Position numbers and translations under genes: made by a program. Shown in pieces: positions 22,710 through 30,904 of a stretch of 40,904 nucleotides of DNA. Source of the DNA: an uncultured Thalassolituus sp. (GTDB lineage: Bacteria; Pseudomonadota; Gammaproteobacteria; Pseudomonadales; Oceanobacteraceae). The stretch's first letter is position 1, and each line of letters opens with the position of its first letter. A model generated the notes under the pieces. It did not search any database. It was not told the DNA's origin and saw nothing but the letters and a program-made list of their open reading frames with translations. The DNA lies in assembly GCA_913061435.1 (NCBI GenBank), contig CAJXUK010000027.1, forward strand, positions 1 through 40,904, read 5' to 3'.

Positions 22710-25010
22710 TTACCCGAGTTTAAGCGGTAAAGAGTCAAACAGTTGGCCTGTTTTGGCCGTTACGGCATTGGCAACTGCTGCCGCCAAGGGTGGAACGCCG
22801 GGTTCGCCGACCCCTGTGGGGGGTTCGTTACTCTCAATAATATGCACTTCAATACTGGGTGCTTGATTAATGCGTAATAATTGATAATCGTGAAAGTTTG
22901 TTTGCTGAGCAATGCCGTCTTTAATGGTAACGTCACCGTATAAGGCAGCGGAGAGTGCAAAGATAATGCCTCCTTCCATTTGCGCAACGACTGTATCGGG
23001 GTTGACTACTTGTCCACAATCAACCACGCATACGACGCGCTTTACTTTAAGCTGTTGATCGCTACTGGCGTTGGCGTCTACTTCAACATCGGCAATTTGT
23101 GCCACCCACGTGCCAAAGGATTTATGAATCGAAATGCCTTGAGTGCAGCCGGGTAAAGGCGTTCCCCAGTTGGCTTCTTGTGCCGCTTTTTTCAGAACCG
23201 CTTGTGCACGAGGGTGTTTATTTAACAAATCAAAGCGGAATTGATACGCGTCTTTTTGCGCTTTTACTTGTGGTAGCTGTGCCAGCTGCTCGATAAAAGT
23301 TTCTACAATAAAACCCGTATGAGAATGGCCCACACTGCGCCAGTTGCCGACTAAAATACCGCTGTCTGATTTTTTATAATCAACATTGATATTAGCAAAA
23401 TCGTAAGGGATTTCGTTGGCACCTTCAAAGATCGAGCCATCGGCTGGAGCAATAATGCCTTCACCCATTTTGCCGGCACTTTCAAGTACACCAAACATAA
23501 ATTTAGGCATAAAAGGGTACTGCGCTGGGGCAGCATCACCGACAAAGTAATCAAACACACCAGAGCCAGCCATTTGGTGATTCCAGCCAGTAATGTTGCC
23601 ACTATCATCGACTGCGGCAGTTAACTTGTGCAAGCTAGAAGGGCGATACCAATCGCGTTGAGTATCTTCTTCGCGAGACCAAATTAGTTTAATCGGTTGC
23701 TGAACATGGTCGGCAATAGCCGCTGCTTCGGCGACAAAATCTTGGTTAATACGGCGGCCAAAACCACCACCAATAAAGGTGGTGTTCACTTTAATGTCGT
23801 TTAATGAATAGCGAGACGCTTTGGCGGCTGCCACTTGTGCCATGTCGGGGGATTGAGTGGGTGCCCAAATTTCTAGGCCATCAGCGGTTGCCCATGCCGT
23901 GCAATTTTGTGGCTCTAAGGTTGCGTGTGCTAAGAAGGGCATTTTGTATTCGGTCGTCACGGTTTGCGCCGCGTTGCTTAAGGCTGCTTGGATATCTCCT
24001 TCGCTGCGTACATTTTTACCGCTGTCTTGGCTCATATCTTTTCTGTATTGAGCAAAAATACTGGCGTTATCGACCTTGGTTAATTCACTATCGCCCCATT
24101 CAACGCTTAATAGCTGTTGGGCTTTTTTCGCTTGCCAATATGATTTGGCAACAATCGCAACACCTATAGCACTGGGTTTATTGACTGCAAATACCTGTTC
24201 TATGCCTGGCATGTTTTCTATTTTGCTGGCATCAAAGCTTTTAAGTTCGCTGTCCCAACGGGGAGCGCGACTAAATACCGCATACTTCATCCCGGGAAGT
24301 TCGGTATCAATGCCGTAGCCAGCAGTGCCGGTGGCTTTTTTCACTGCATCTAGGCGTTTGTTGTATTTGCCAATGAGTTTAAAATCGGCTTTGTCTTTTA
24401 GTGTGATATCGTTAGGAACAGAATAGGTTGCGGCAATCGCTGCTAGTGCACCAAATGAGATTTTTTGGCCGTTTTGCGGATGCCCCGCCGCTTGATTAAT
24501 GACTACACCCTTGTTGGCAATACAGTCTGATTCACTAATATTCCATGTATTGGCCGCCGCTTTGATTAACATCATTCGAGTCGCAGCGCCGGCTTCACGT
24601 ACAATTTCCCAGCTGCTCACGATGCTGGTGCTACCGCCCGTTATTTGCAGGCCATACACGGTATTGCGATACACAGAGTCGGCAGCAGCAAAACTTACGT
24701 TAATACTTTCTGGGTCAACTTCTAGTTCTTCGGCCACCAAGGTCGCCATGCCGGTATAGGTGTTTTGTCCCATTTCTACACGATCGAGTACAAAGTGGAT
24801 GCTGTTATCGCTGTCGATACGTAACCATGCGTTGGCGTCCCACCGCTCTGTATTGCCGATTTTAGATAATCCGCCATTTTTAAGGGTGGCACAACCAGGC
24901 ATTGCGATGGTCATCATCAAACCACCACTGCCCAAGGCACTGGCCTTTAAGAATGAGCGGCGTGAGGTATTTAACGAAGTTTTTGTTGGGCTATTTAATA
25001 ATGAAGTCAT
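22710..25010 (-). CDS. Molybdenum hydroxylase large subunit (IorB/xanthine-oxidase family), Tat-exported
   Basis: 766-residue molybdopterin-binding subunit of the isoquinoline 1-oxidoreductase/aldehyde-oxidase type, which hydroxylates N-heterocycles or aldehydes with water as oxygen source. A twin-arginine signal TSRRSFLKASALGSGG near residue 17 predicts folded export to the periplasm; MPGC follows, a poor lipobox. Cofactor regions are GGGFGRR and the C-terminal GVGEPGVPP with the catalytic Glu. The gene shares one base with the preceding 2Fe-2S subunit (TAATG) and is followed by XdhC. No FAD subunit or cytochrome gene is present, so the electron acceptor is unknown, as is the substrate. Confidence 0.92.
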   Translation of the reverse strand: MTSLLNSPTKTSLNTSRRSFLKASALGSGGLMMTIAMPGCATLKNGGLSKIGNTERWDANAWLRIDSDNSIHFVLDRVEMGQNTYTGMATLVAEELEVDPESINVSFAAADSVYRNTVYGLQITGGSTSIVSSWEIVREAGAATRMMLIKAAANTWNISESDCIANKGVVINQAAGHPQNGQKISFGALAAIAATYSVPNDITLKDKADFKLIGKYNKRLDAVKKATGTAGYGIDTELPGMKYAVFSRAPRWDSELKSFDASKIENMPGIEQVFAVNKPSAIGVAIVAKSYWQAKKAQQLLSVEWGDSELTKVDNASIFAQYRKDMSQDSGKNVRSEGDIQAALSNAAQTVTTEYKMPFLAHATLEPQNCTAWATADGLEIWAPTQSPDMAQVAAAKASRYSLNDIKVNTTFIGGGFGRRINQDFVAEAAAIADHVQQPIKLIWSREEDTQRDWYRPSSLHKLTAAVDDSGNITGWNHQMAGSGVFDYFVGDAAPAQYPFMPKFMFGVLESAGKMGEGIIAPADGSIFEGANEIPYDFANINVDYKKSDSGILVGNWRSVGHSHTGFIVETFIEQLAQLPQVKAQKDAYQFRFDLLNKHPRAQAVLKKAAQEANWGTPLPGCTQGISIHKSFGTWVAQIADVEVDANASSDQQLKVKRVVCVVDCGQVVNPDTVVAQMEGGIIFALSAALYGDVTIKDGIAQQTNFHDYQLLRINQAPSIEVHIIESNEPPTGVGEPGVPPLAAAVANAVTAKTGQLFDSLPLKLG

Positions 25011-25534
25011 TATTTTTCCTCCATTACGCTAGGCTTTTGGTCGGCCATTATATTGGTGAATAAGTCATCGTTGCTGGTGGCATTGCTACTTGCGACTGAA
25101 TGTATGGCCGCTTTAATGCGCGGATAAGTACCACAACGGCAAATGTTACCACTCATAGCGCTATCAATATCATCATCATTGGGTTTGGCATTTTTTGCTA
25201 GTAGCGCTGTCGCCGACATAATTTGCCCCGATTGACAATAACCACATTGAGGCACGTTTAGCTCAACCCATGCTTGTTGTACAGAACTCAGAGAACCTTG
25301 ATCTCCTAGGCCCTCTATTGTGGTGATCGCCTGTCCCGCAACTGTGCTAATGGGGGTAATGCAGGTGCGGATCGGTTCGCCATTTAAATGCATAGTACAA
25401 GCGCCACACAAGCCTGCACCACAGCCAAACTTACTGCCTTTAAGGTTTAAGTAATCACGAACGACCCATAATAATGGGGTATCGGCTTCGACATCGAGAG
25501 AGTGTTCAACGCCATTCACGGTGAGTTGTATCAT
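25010..25534 (-). CDS. 2Fe-2S subunit of molybdenum hydroxylase (IorA type)
   Basis: Small electron-transfer subunit with two [2Fe-2S] clusters. The plant-ferredoxin part has [17 protein letters not shown] and RTCITP, and the second, helical domain [11 protein letters not shown] with NICRCGTY. I start at the ATG 25534 ([13 protein letters not shown], 174 aa), where the family normally begins; an upstream in-frame start at 25600 would add 22 unlikely residues. A C-terminal extension of about 20 residues ([18 protein letters not shown]) is longer than in IorA. It lacks its own signal and would be exported together with the Tat-signal partner. First gene of the four-gene operon. Confidence 0.92.
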   Translation of the reverse strand: MIQLTVNGVEHSLDVEADTPLLWVVRDYLNLKGSKFGCGAGLCGACTMHLNGEPIRTCITPISTVAGQAITTIEGLGDQGSLSSVQQAWVELNVPQCGYCQSGQIMSATALLAKNAKPNDDDIDSAMSGNICRCGTYPRIKAAIHSVASSNATSNDDLFTNIMADQKPSVMEEK

Positions 25535-25713
25535 AGTTATTTCACTTATTTTTAGCTTGTTATTTTGTGCTTGATAGTACGCTAATACATAACGACTCAA
25601 AAGTACTGTATTTCTTTGCCACGAGTAAGGGTTATTTTCTGCTAAAATCTCAGGCTATTTAATTTTGAGCTGCGGTATCAATTTTCAATTTCTATTATGG
25701 TTAAGGCATTCTA

Positions 25714-26436
25714 ATGGCAAAAAAGTTCTATGTAATTTGGGTTGGGCGCGAGCCAGGTATTTACAGCGATTGGCCGACCGCGCAAAAGCAAATTATGAAA
25801 TTTTCGGGGGCTAAGTATAAATCGTTCCCGAGCAAGGCAGAAGCAGAGGCGGCGTTTGCCGGCGGAACAGTTAGTTCTGATGCAAACTTATCGGCACCTC
25901 CGGTTAAGACCGACATTGTTATTTATTGTGATGGTGGCTGTGACCCCAACCCAGGCAAGGCAGGTTCGGGCGTTGCTGTATACCAAAATGATCAGCTTTC
26001 TCAGCTTTGGTACGGCATGTTTAACCCCAACGGCACCAATAATACTGCCGAGCTAAACGCTTTGTATTATTCTTTACGATTGGCGCAGCATGCGATTAAC
26101 CAAGGTTTAACTGCGCAAATATTGTGTGACTCTATGTATTCAATACAGTGTATTCGTGATTGGGCGGCAGGCTGGGAGCGCAATGGCTGGAAAAAGAAAA
26201 CCGGTGAAATTAAAAATTTGGACATTATTAAACAAGCTTATGCCTTGTATAACCAGATTAAAGACAAGGTGCTCTTGTCTCACGTAAAAGCACACGCAGG
26301 CACTGAGGGCAATGAACTGGCAGACCGAATGACCATGGTGGCGGTACAACGCAAAGACACTAATTGGGTGAAATATGAAAAAGAAGCCAGTGGCGGATTT
26401 GATATTCCTGCTCTGTTGAAGTTAAGAGCAGGATGA
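25714..26436 (+). CDS. Viroplasmin-domain ribonuclease H
   Basis: 240-residue RNase H with an N-terminal viroplasmin/hybrid-binding domain (KKFYVIWVGREPGIYSDW, GAKYKSFPSKAEAEAAF), as in eukaryotic RNase H1 and some bacterial proteins. The catalytic domain has Asp73 (IYCDGGCDPNPG), Glu113 (TAELNAL), Asp139 (LCDSMYS), His194 and Asp204 (GNELADRM), so the active site is complete. It degrades RNA in RNA:DNA hybrids. AAGG precedes the ATG. No functional link to the neighbours is evident; it is divergent from the hydroxylase operon. Confidence 0.94.
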   Translation: MAKKFYVIWVGREPGIYSDWPTAQKQIMKFSGAKYKSFPSKAEAEAAFAGGTVSSDANLSAPPVKTDIVIYCDGGCDPNPGKAGSGVAVYQNDQLSQLWYGMFNPNGTNNTAELNALYYSLRLAQHAINQGLTAQILCDSMYSIQCIRDWAAGWERNGWKKKTGEIKNLDIIKQAYALYNQIKDKVLLSHVKAHAGTEGNELADRMTMVAVQRKDTNWVKYEKEASGGFDIPALLKLRAG

Positions 26437-26470
26437 AGTTAAGAACAGGGTAGGCCGCAATGGGCAATTA

Positions 26471-26498
26471 TTTTAGCTTTTAGCTTTTAGCTTTTAGC
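26471..26498. repeat. Perfect heptamer tandem array (TTTTAGC x4)
   Basis: Four exact copies fill the space between the RNase H gene and the moaE stop codon, which begins at the next base. A copy-number change would not disturb either frame. Second perfect heptamer array in the window. Confidence 0.95.
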
Positions 26499-26960
26499 TT
26501 ATTGCCAGTCAGCGGCTTGTTTTGAGTCGCTGGCTTTGGCATCAACCCAGCGTTCACCGGCTTCGCCTTGGATATTTTCGGTGCTTTCTTTTTTCCAAAA
26601 GGGTGCTTCGGTTTTCAAAATATCCATTATAAACTGAGAAGCCTCATAAGCGGCAATACGATGAGCACTGCTAACACCAACTAAAACAATCTGATCGCTC
26701 GCGTGTAGCTCACCTACACGATGAATCACACGCACAGCATCTAAAGGCCAGCGTTCTTTAGCCTGTTGTACGATACCGTTTAAGACATTTTCTGTCATAC
26801 CTGGATAGTGCTCTAGCGTCATACTACTGACCTTAGAATCATCACTAAAATCTCTTACCAAACCGACAAACATTACGATTGCGCCACTTTGTAGGCTGCG
26901 CTGACGCAATTGTTGGTACTCTACGGAGAAGTCGAAGTCTTTGCTTTGTACAGAAATCAC
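26499..26960 (-). CDS. moaE: Molybdopterin synthase catalytic subunit
   Basis: Large subunit of molybdopterin synthase, which with thiocarboxylated MoaD turns cyclic pyranopterin monophosphate into molybdopterin. Conserved stretches are GAIVMFVGLVRDF, LEHYPGMTE, VIHRVGEL, SAHRIAAYEA and the active-site Lys region LKTEAPFWKKE. Length 153 matches E. coli (150). The start is GTG at 26960 with no convincing ribosome site. moaD, which usually adjoins, is not here; moaE stands alone near the hydroxylase operon that needs its product. Confidence 0.95.
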   Translation of the reverse strand: MISVQSKDFDFSVEYQQLRQRSLQSGAIVMFVGLVRDFSDDSKVSSMTLEHYPGMTENVLNGIVQQAKERWPLDAVRVIHRVGELHASDQIVLVGVSSAHRIAAYEASQFIMDILKTEAPFWKKESTENIQGEAGERWVDAKASDSKQAADWQ

Positions 26961-27201
26961 AAGAAGGTCTCAATATTTAGATAGCTAGCAATTAAATGGA
27001 TTATGCACTTTCTACTCGCATTACACAAAAGCACTTAGTTAAAAGATTGAAAAAGTGGCGCTAAAAGTAAGACAATCTTGATCTTGGTTCAGGTAATCAA
27101 CAGAAGTCGCAATTAATTGATAATTAGCGCTTTTTTGAGCCTTGACACACAAAACTGCAGGAGTAATCTGGATGCACGATAAATGCTTATAGGAAAGCAA
27201 T

Positions 27202-27444
27202 ATGCCATACCATAATAACGTTGTAGATGAACTAAACTTGTTAGTGAAATTTAACCTGCGTTCAATGCAAGAAGGCATTAAAGTTCACCACGATGCGGAT
27301 ATTTCTTTAATTGAAGCGGCAGAGCGCTTACATAGTAAAGGAATGATTACACAAATTGATGGGGGTTACCTAACCGACCGTGGTATTGAAGTTGCAGAAA
27401 AAGCCCATGCGCTTATTTCTGCTTTAGAAGTAAAATTAACCTAA
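27202..27444 (+). CDS. TIGR02647 family small protein
   Basis: 80-residue protein matching the TIGR02647 family by NNVVDELNLLVKFNLRSMQEG, then DADISLIEAAERLHSKGMI and GGYLTDRGIEVAEKAH. The fold looks like a small winged-helix: helices, then GMITQIDGGYLTDRG as a likely beta-wing. A DNA-binding role is therefore plausible but unproven. AGGAAAG precedes the ATG. A strong terminator follows, so it is probably monocistronic. Confidence 0.85.
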   Translation: MPYHNNVVDELNLLVKFNLRSMQEGIKVHHDADISLIEAAERLHSKGMITQIDGGYLTDRGIEVAEKAHALISALEVKLT

Positions 27445-27493
27445 GCTTATCACTCTAAACTAACCCCATAAAATACCCCTATATTTAACGATG

Positions 27494-27540
27494 ATATTGG
27501 CAGATAAACACATTTAAAAACGTATCTGCCGATATTTTTT
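27494..27540 (+). terminator. Intrinsic terminator after TIGR02647 gene
   Basis: ATATTGGCAGATA (27494-27506) pairs with TATCTGCCGATAT (27523-27535) over 13 positions including one G-U, loop 16 nt, then five T. It insulates the next operon. Confidence 0.85.
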
Positions 27541-27601
27541 ATCGACGCTAATCTGCTTCTATATTCTCTTTCTGAATCGCGTTAATTTTTTTTATTTATT
27601 A

Positions 27602-27632
27602 GCGAAGACTTTAAACGTCTCGTTCGTATAAA
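27602..27632 (+). promoter_or_regulatory. Possible ECF-sigma promoter of the EF-hand/sigma operon
   Basis: GCGAAGAC (27602-27609) and CGTATAAA (27625-27632) are 15 bp apart. ECF promoters often pair an AAC-type -35 with CGT at -10; the match here is partial. No TTGACA-like box is seen. If right, it would give positive feedback through the sigma factor encoded downstream. A dyad AGTACTCA-TAT-TGAGTGCT (27639-27657, one mismatch) follows and could be an operator or leader hairpin. Confidence 0.3.
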
Positions 27633-27690
27633 GAGTTAAGTACTCATATTGAGTGCTGTTAATATCACTTTTAACCCGTAGGTATCTAAA

Positions 27691-28062
27691 ATGAAAAAAC
27701 GTACATTAACAGCGATTTTTTTAGCAACATCTGTTTTATCTGCAGCCACTTACGCGAGCTGCGACTACTCTAATTGTGACAAAGAAGGGTATAAAAAACA
27801 CGGCCATAAGCATCACTCCCAAAAGCATCACGGGGCCAAAAAGTTTGCCATGATTGATAGCAATGATGATGGCAAAATTTCAAAAGCAGAAATATTGGAC
27901 TTTCATGAAAATCATTTCACTAAAATGGATGCCGACAATGATGGCTTTATTACCCAAGAAGAAATGAAAGCTAATTACAAAAACCATAAAAAGAAATACA
28001 GCAAAGGAAACGGCCAGGGTAAAGGAAACGGCCAGGGTAAAAGAAGCGGCGACAATGATTAG
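27691..28062 (+). CDS. Secreted EF-hand, His-rich protein
   Basis: 123-residue exported protein. The signal peptide ends near TYAS-C; the mature protein begins with two Cys, a His-rich segment KKHGHKHHSQKHHGAKK, then two canonical EF-hand loops (DSNDDGKISKAE, 56-67, and DADNDGFITQEE, 80-91) and a basic Gly/Lys tail built from a duplicated KGNGQG unit. It should bind Ca2+ in the periplasm, and the His cluster could bind Ni, Co, Cu or Zn. It is 22 bp upstream of the ECF sigma gene and seems the first gene of that operon, so it may be both product and reporter of the system (inference). Confidence 0.85.
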   Translation: MKKRTLTAIFLATSVLSAATYASCDYSNCDKEGYKKHGHKHHSQKHHGAKKFAMIDSNDDGKISKAEILDFHENHFTKMDADNDGFITQEEMKANYKNHKKKYSKGNGQGKGNGQGKRSGDND

Positions 28063-28084
28063 CCGTTAAAGCAATAGGTACTGC

Positions 28085-28657
28085 ATGAATAATCTTCAGC
28101 AACACAGTGATGAAGAACTTATGAAATTAATACAAGCGCATGATCACGCCGCATTTTCAGAGTTGGTTATGCGTCACAGTGAGCGCTTTTATGCCTTGTC
28201 TTATCGTACTTTATTCAATCAAGTTGATGCTGAAGATATTGTGCAAGATTCTTTTCTTAAACTATGGCAAAACCCTTCGCTATGGCAGGCTAAACGAGGG
28301 GTTAAGTTTACGACTTGGTTTTACCGTATCATTATTAATGCGTGCTATGACCGTAATAAGAAAAAATCTTCACAAGAGCTGTCGCTAAATGATCAAGAGA
28401 TTGACATAGCGGTTATTGGTTTAGCGGCCATAGAGAACCCTAATCAATCATTATCTGATATTGAAATTGCTCTAAAAGCGTTACCAGAAAGACAGCGTGT
28501 CGCGTTAAATTTATGTTTTTACGAAGGGCTAACCAATCAACAAGCTGCAGATGTTATGCAAGTTAAACTTAAAGCTTTACAGTCATTGATTATGCGTGCA
28601 AAAACTACGCTGAAAGCGCAATTTAAACCCACCGAGGAGAGTCATGATGAAAGGTAA
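28085..28657 (+). CDS. ECF-family RNA polymerase sigma factor
   Basis: 190-residue sigma-70 of the extracytoplasmic-function class. Region 2 (about 20-90) has FSELVMRHSERFYALSYR, the core-binding DAEDIVQDSFLKLWQN and KFTTWFYRIIINACYDRNKK. Region 4 (about 130-180) has LPERQRVALNLCFYEGLTNQQAADVMQV, a helix-turn-helix. The anti-sigma candidate overlaps its end by 14 bp, a common sign of translational coupling. Position between an EF-hand protein and a membrane-bound metal-sensor pair resembles CnrH. Target promoters are unknown beyond the possible one upstream of this operon. Confidence 0.93.
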   Translation: MNNLQQHSDEELMKLIQAHDHAAFSELVMRHSERFYALSYRTLFNQVDAEDIVQDSFLKLWQNPSLWQAKRGVKFTTWFYRIIINACYDRNKKKSSQELSLNDQEIDIAVIGLAAIENPNQSLSDIEIALKALPERQRVALNLCFYEGLTNQQAADVMQVKLKALQSLIMRAKTTLKAQFKPTEESHDER

Positions 28658-29000
28658 TATCACAAATGATATAACACAACATGATGAGCAGCTAGAACAG
28701 TTGTTAGCGCGAGTTCCTCCAGTGCCTTGTCGCAGCAATTTTGCTGCCAGTATTATTGCTAACGCTGATCCTAATTATCATTTGCCAATAAAAGAAGACA
28801 GCTTTATACAACAAATTTTACGCAGCTTTATTTTCCCCAAGCCGGCTTATGCCTTGGCCTGCAGTATGTTAATAGGTGTTTTTTTAGGTTGGCAAAGTAC
28901 CGAGATGGCTGAATTAACGGTTGTCGCGAGTGACAATCAAACACTTTCGATAGAAGATTTGAGCAGTTTATTTTTAGCTGAGGTTAATTACTATGAATAA
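28644..29000 (+). CDS. One-pass membrane protein, probable anti-sigma factor (CnrY-like topology)
   Basis: 118 residues: a soluble N-terminal part of about 70 with EQLLARVPPVPCRSNFAASI, one membrane helix AYALACSMLIGVFLGW (about 73-88), then a short periplasmic tail SIEDLSSLFLAEVNYYE. It lacks the zinc motif of ZAS anti-sigma factors. Overlap with both the ECF sigma gene (14 bp) and the periplasmic sensor gene (8 bp) supports a sigma/anti-sigma/sensor triad. CnrY is similarly small with one helix. The anti-sigma role is inferred from position and topology, not from sequence similarity. A second ATG three bases on is equally possible. Confidence 0.75.
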   Translation: MMKGNITNDITQHDEQLEQLLARVPPVPCRSNFAASIIANADPNYHLPIKEDSFIQQILRSFIFPKPAYALACSMLIGVFLGWQSTEMAELTVVASDNQTLSIEDLSSLFLAEVNYYE

Positions 29001-29430
29001 AAAAATGAAAATCTTTATTTCTCTTTCTGTTTTATTAAACATATTGCTGGTGGGTTTTTTATTGGGGGGGATTGTGGGTTTAAATAAAAACCATCATTCT
29101 GCAATTATGGACAAACGCTTAAACCATATCGTATCGGTTTTGCCGACAGAAAAGAGTGAATTATTTAAACAAAAGATTCAGCAGTTAAAGTCTTTAAAGC
29201 ATGATCATAAAAAACAAATGAGACTGGCGCGTAAGCAGATATTACAAGCGATTGAGCAAGAACCTTTTGATAAAAATTCCTATCAACAAGCGGTAGAAGG
29301 CTTAAATGCTCTGCATCAACAGCAAATGATATTACGCGTTAATATAATGGCGGAAGTAGCAGAATACTTATCCCCAGAAGAAAGAAAAAAACTGTCTTAT
29401 TTAATCATGCCCAAAAAAGGCAGAAAGTAA
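28993..29430 (+). CDS. Membrane-anchored periplasmic metal-sensor-like protein (Metal_resist/CnrX type)
   Basis: 145 residues. An N-terminal anchor helix (IFISLSVLLNILLVGFLLGG, about 8-27) leads to a four-helix periplasmic domain typical of the CnrX/Spy/ZraP group: helix with RLNHIVSVLPTEKSELFKQ, charged long helices, and the end YLSPEERKKLSYLI, the LSPEER signature of heavy-metal-resistance proteins. His residues occur in NKNHHS and KHDHKKQ, possible metal ligands. The gene overlaps the predicted anti-sigma gene by 8 bp and precedes ycjX by 25 bp. Inferred role is to sense a periplasmic signal and control the anti-sigma factor. Confidence 0.8.
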   Translation: MNKKMKIFISLSVLLNILLVGFLLGGIVGLNKNHHSAIMDKRLNHIVSVLPTEKSELFKQKIQQLKSLKHDHKKQMRLARKQILQAIEQEPFDKNSYQQAVEGLNALHQQQMILRVNIMAEVAEYLSPEERKKLSYLIMPKKGRK

Positions 29431-29455
29431 GTAACAGCTACAAGCGACAAAAAAT

Positions 29456-30904
29456 ATGAAAAAATCGGCAACCAGATTTATAGAAAAAACGACGCAAGTG
29501 CTTTCTGATTTAACAGACGAAGGCAGAGTGGGCATTGAAAAACTAAGAGACAGGCATTTTTGTTTGGGTATTACTGGCCTTAGTCAAAGTGGTAAATCGA
29601 CTTTTATTACCAGCTTAATTAATCAGCTACTTGAACATAAAAAAGCTAAGTTGCCGGGTTTTTCTCCAGCACTTTCCGGTCGCTTATTGGGTGTTAAAAT
29701 ACACCCATTAAAAAACAGTCAATTAGCACAATTTCCGTATCAAGAATCATTTAAAGGGATGACGGGCGACAATCCTGTGTGGCCAAAATCTACTACAGAC
29801 CTAAGTGGTTGCTTATTAGAGCTTAAATTAAGTCGTAGAAAAACCACTTTTAAACCCTTTAGTTCAGATAAATTTTCTTTATATTTAGAGATTAGAGATT
29901 ATCCTGGGGAATGGTTATTAGACTTACCTTTGCGCCAAATGAGCTATTCTCGTTGGTGCAGCCAATGCAGTGCTCAATACAATCAGAGCCCGCGCTCAGA
30001 GTTATTGGGTTCATTGTTGAATGATTTGCAAACAATAGATCCGTTAGCCGATGCCGACACAGAAGTACTGCGTGACTTAAATACGCGCTACACGCAATTT
30101 CTACACGACTGCAAATACAATGACAAAAGCTTAAGCTTAATTCAGCCTGGTCGATTCTTAATTCCTGGCGAAGTGCCCGATATGGATATCTTGTGTTTTA
30201 TTCCACTGTTAAAAGTAGCCAGCTACACTGAAGGCCAGCTCGCTACTGCTAATAAAAACAGTTATTACAAACTATGCGAACAGCGTTATAAGCGTTACTT
30301 AAAAGAATTGGTAGAACCGTTTTACAACGATTTTTTCAGCCGAATTGACCGCCAACTAGTTTTAGTCGATGTAATTAATGCGTTAAATTCTGGCCCAGAA
30401 TACATAAATGATATGCGCCAAGCACTGGCAAATATTAGCGACAGTTTTGCTTACGGCAAGCAAAGTAAACTATGGCAGCTATTTAGTCCCAAGATAGATA
30501 GGGTCGTCTTTGCAGCGACTAAAATAGACCAAGTTATTGCACAAGACCATGAGTCGGTCAGGCAATTATTATCGGTCATCGTGAAACAAGCTTATGATCA
30601 TGCTCAATACGAAGGCGTTGACCCTTCTTGTGAAGCAGTTGCTGCGGTTCGCTCTTCAAAAGAACTGGAACGAGCAGGTGAAAGAGGCATTTCTGGTATC
30701 GGCTTTAATGGAGAAGCTATTGGTTATATTCACCCAAGTATCCCATCCTCCATACCCGAAGGCGATGAATGGCATGAGTTTGCCGACTGGACCTTAAACA
30801 ATTTGTTGCCACCTAAGGGGCTATCCTTTCAAAACTCTGATGCCATTCCACATATTCGCCTAGATTCCATCCTTAACACCTTAATTGGAGATAAGTGCGC
30901 ATGA
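29456..30904 (+). CDS. ycjX: YcjX family P-loop NTPase
   Basis: 482-residue stress-related ATP/GTPase-like protein of the YcjX (DUF463) family. Walker A is GLSQSGKST (41-49); other conserved text includes RLLGVKIHPL, EIRDYPGEWLLDLPL, YIHPSIPSSIPEGDEWH and the base-recognition-like AATKIDQV. In E. coli ycjX-ycjF belong to the phage-shock PspF regulon. Here the pair follows directly after an ECF sigma/anti-sigma/sensor set (25 bp), so it may be controlled by that sigma factor. It is a cytoplasmic, peripheral membrane partner of YcjF. Confidence 0.93.
   Translation: MKKSATRFIEKTTQVLSDLTDEGRVGIEKLRDRHFCLGITGLSQSGKSTFITSLINQLLEHKKAKLPGFSPALSGRLLGVKIHPLKNSQLAQFPYQESFKGMTGDNPVWPKSTTDLSGCLLELKLSRRKTTFKPFSSDKFSLYLEIRDYPGEWLLDLPLRQMSYSRWCSQCSAQYNQSPRSELLGSLLNDLQTIDPLADADTEVLRDLNTRYTQFLHDCKYNDKSLSLIQPGRFLIPGEVPDMDILCFIPLLKVASYTEGQLATANKNSYYKLCEQRYKRYLKELVEPFYNDFFSRIDRQLVLVDVINALNSGPEYINDMRQALANISDSFAYGKQSKLWQLFSPKIDRVVFAATKIDQVIAQDHESVRQLLSVIVKQAYDHAQYEGVDPSCEAVAAVRSSKELERAGERGISGIGFNGEAIGYIHPSIPSSIPEGDEWHEFADWTLNNLLPPKGLSFQNSDAIPHIRLDSILNTLIGDKCA

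Noticed and set aside
23804..24169. 121-codon frame antisense to the Mo-hydroxylase large subunit
   Set aside because: Shadow of a clear gene; Arg/Leu/Cys-rich product with no recognisable domain.
25535..25713. Molybdenum-cofactor riboswitch before the Mo-hydroxylase operon
   Set aside because: The space before the 2Fe-2S gene is short and shows no convincing multi-stem structure.
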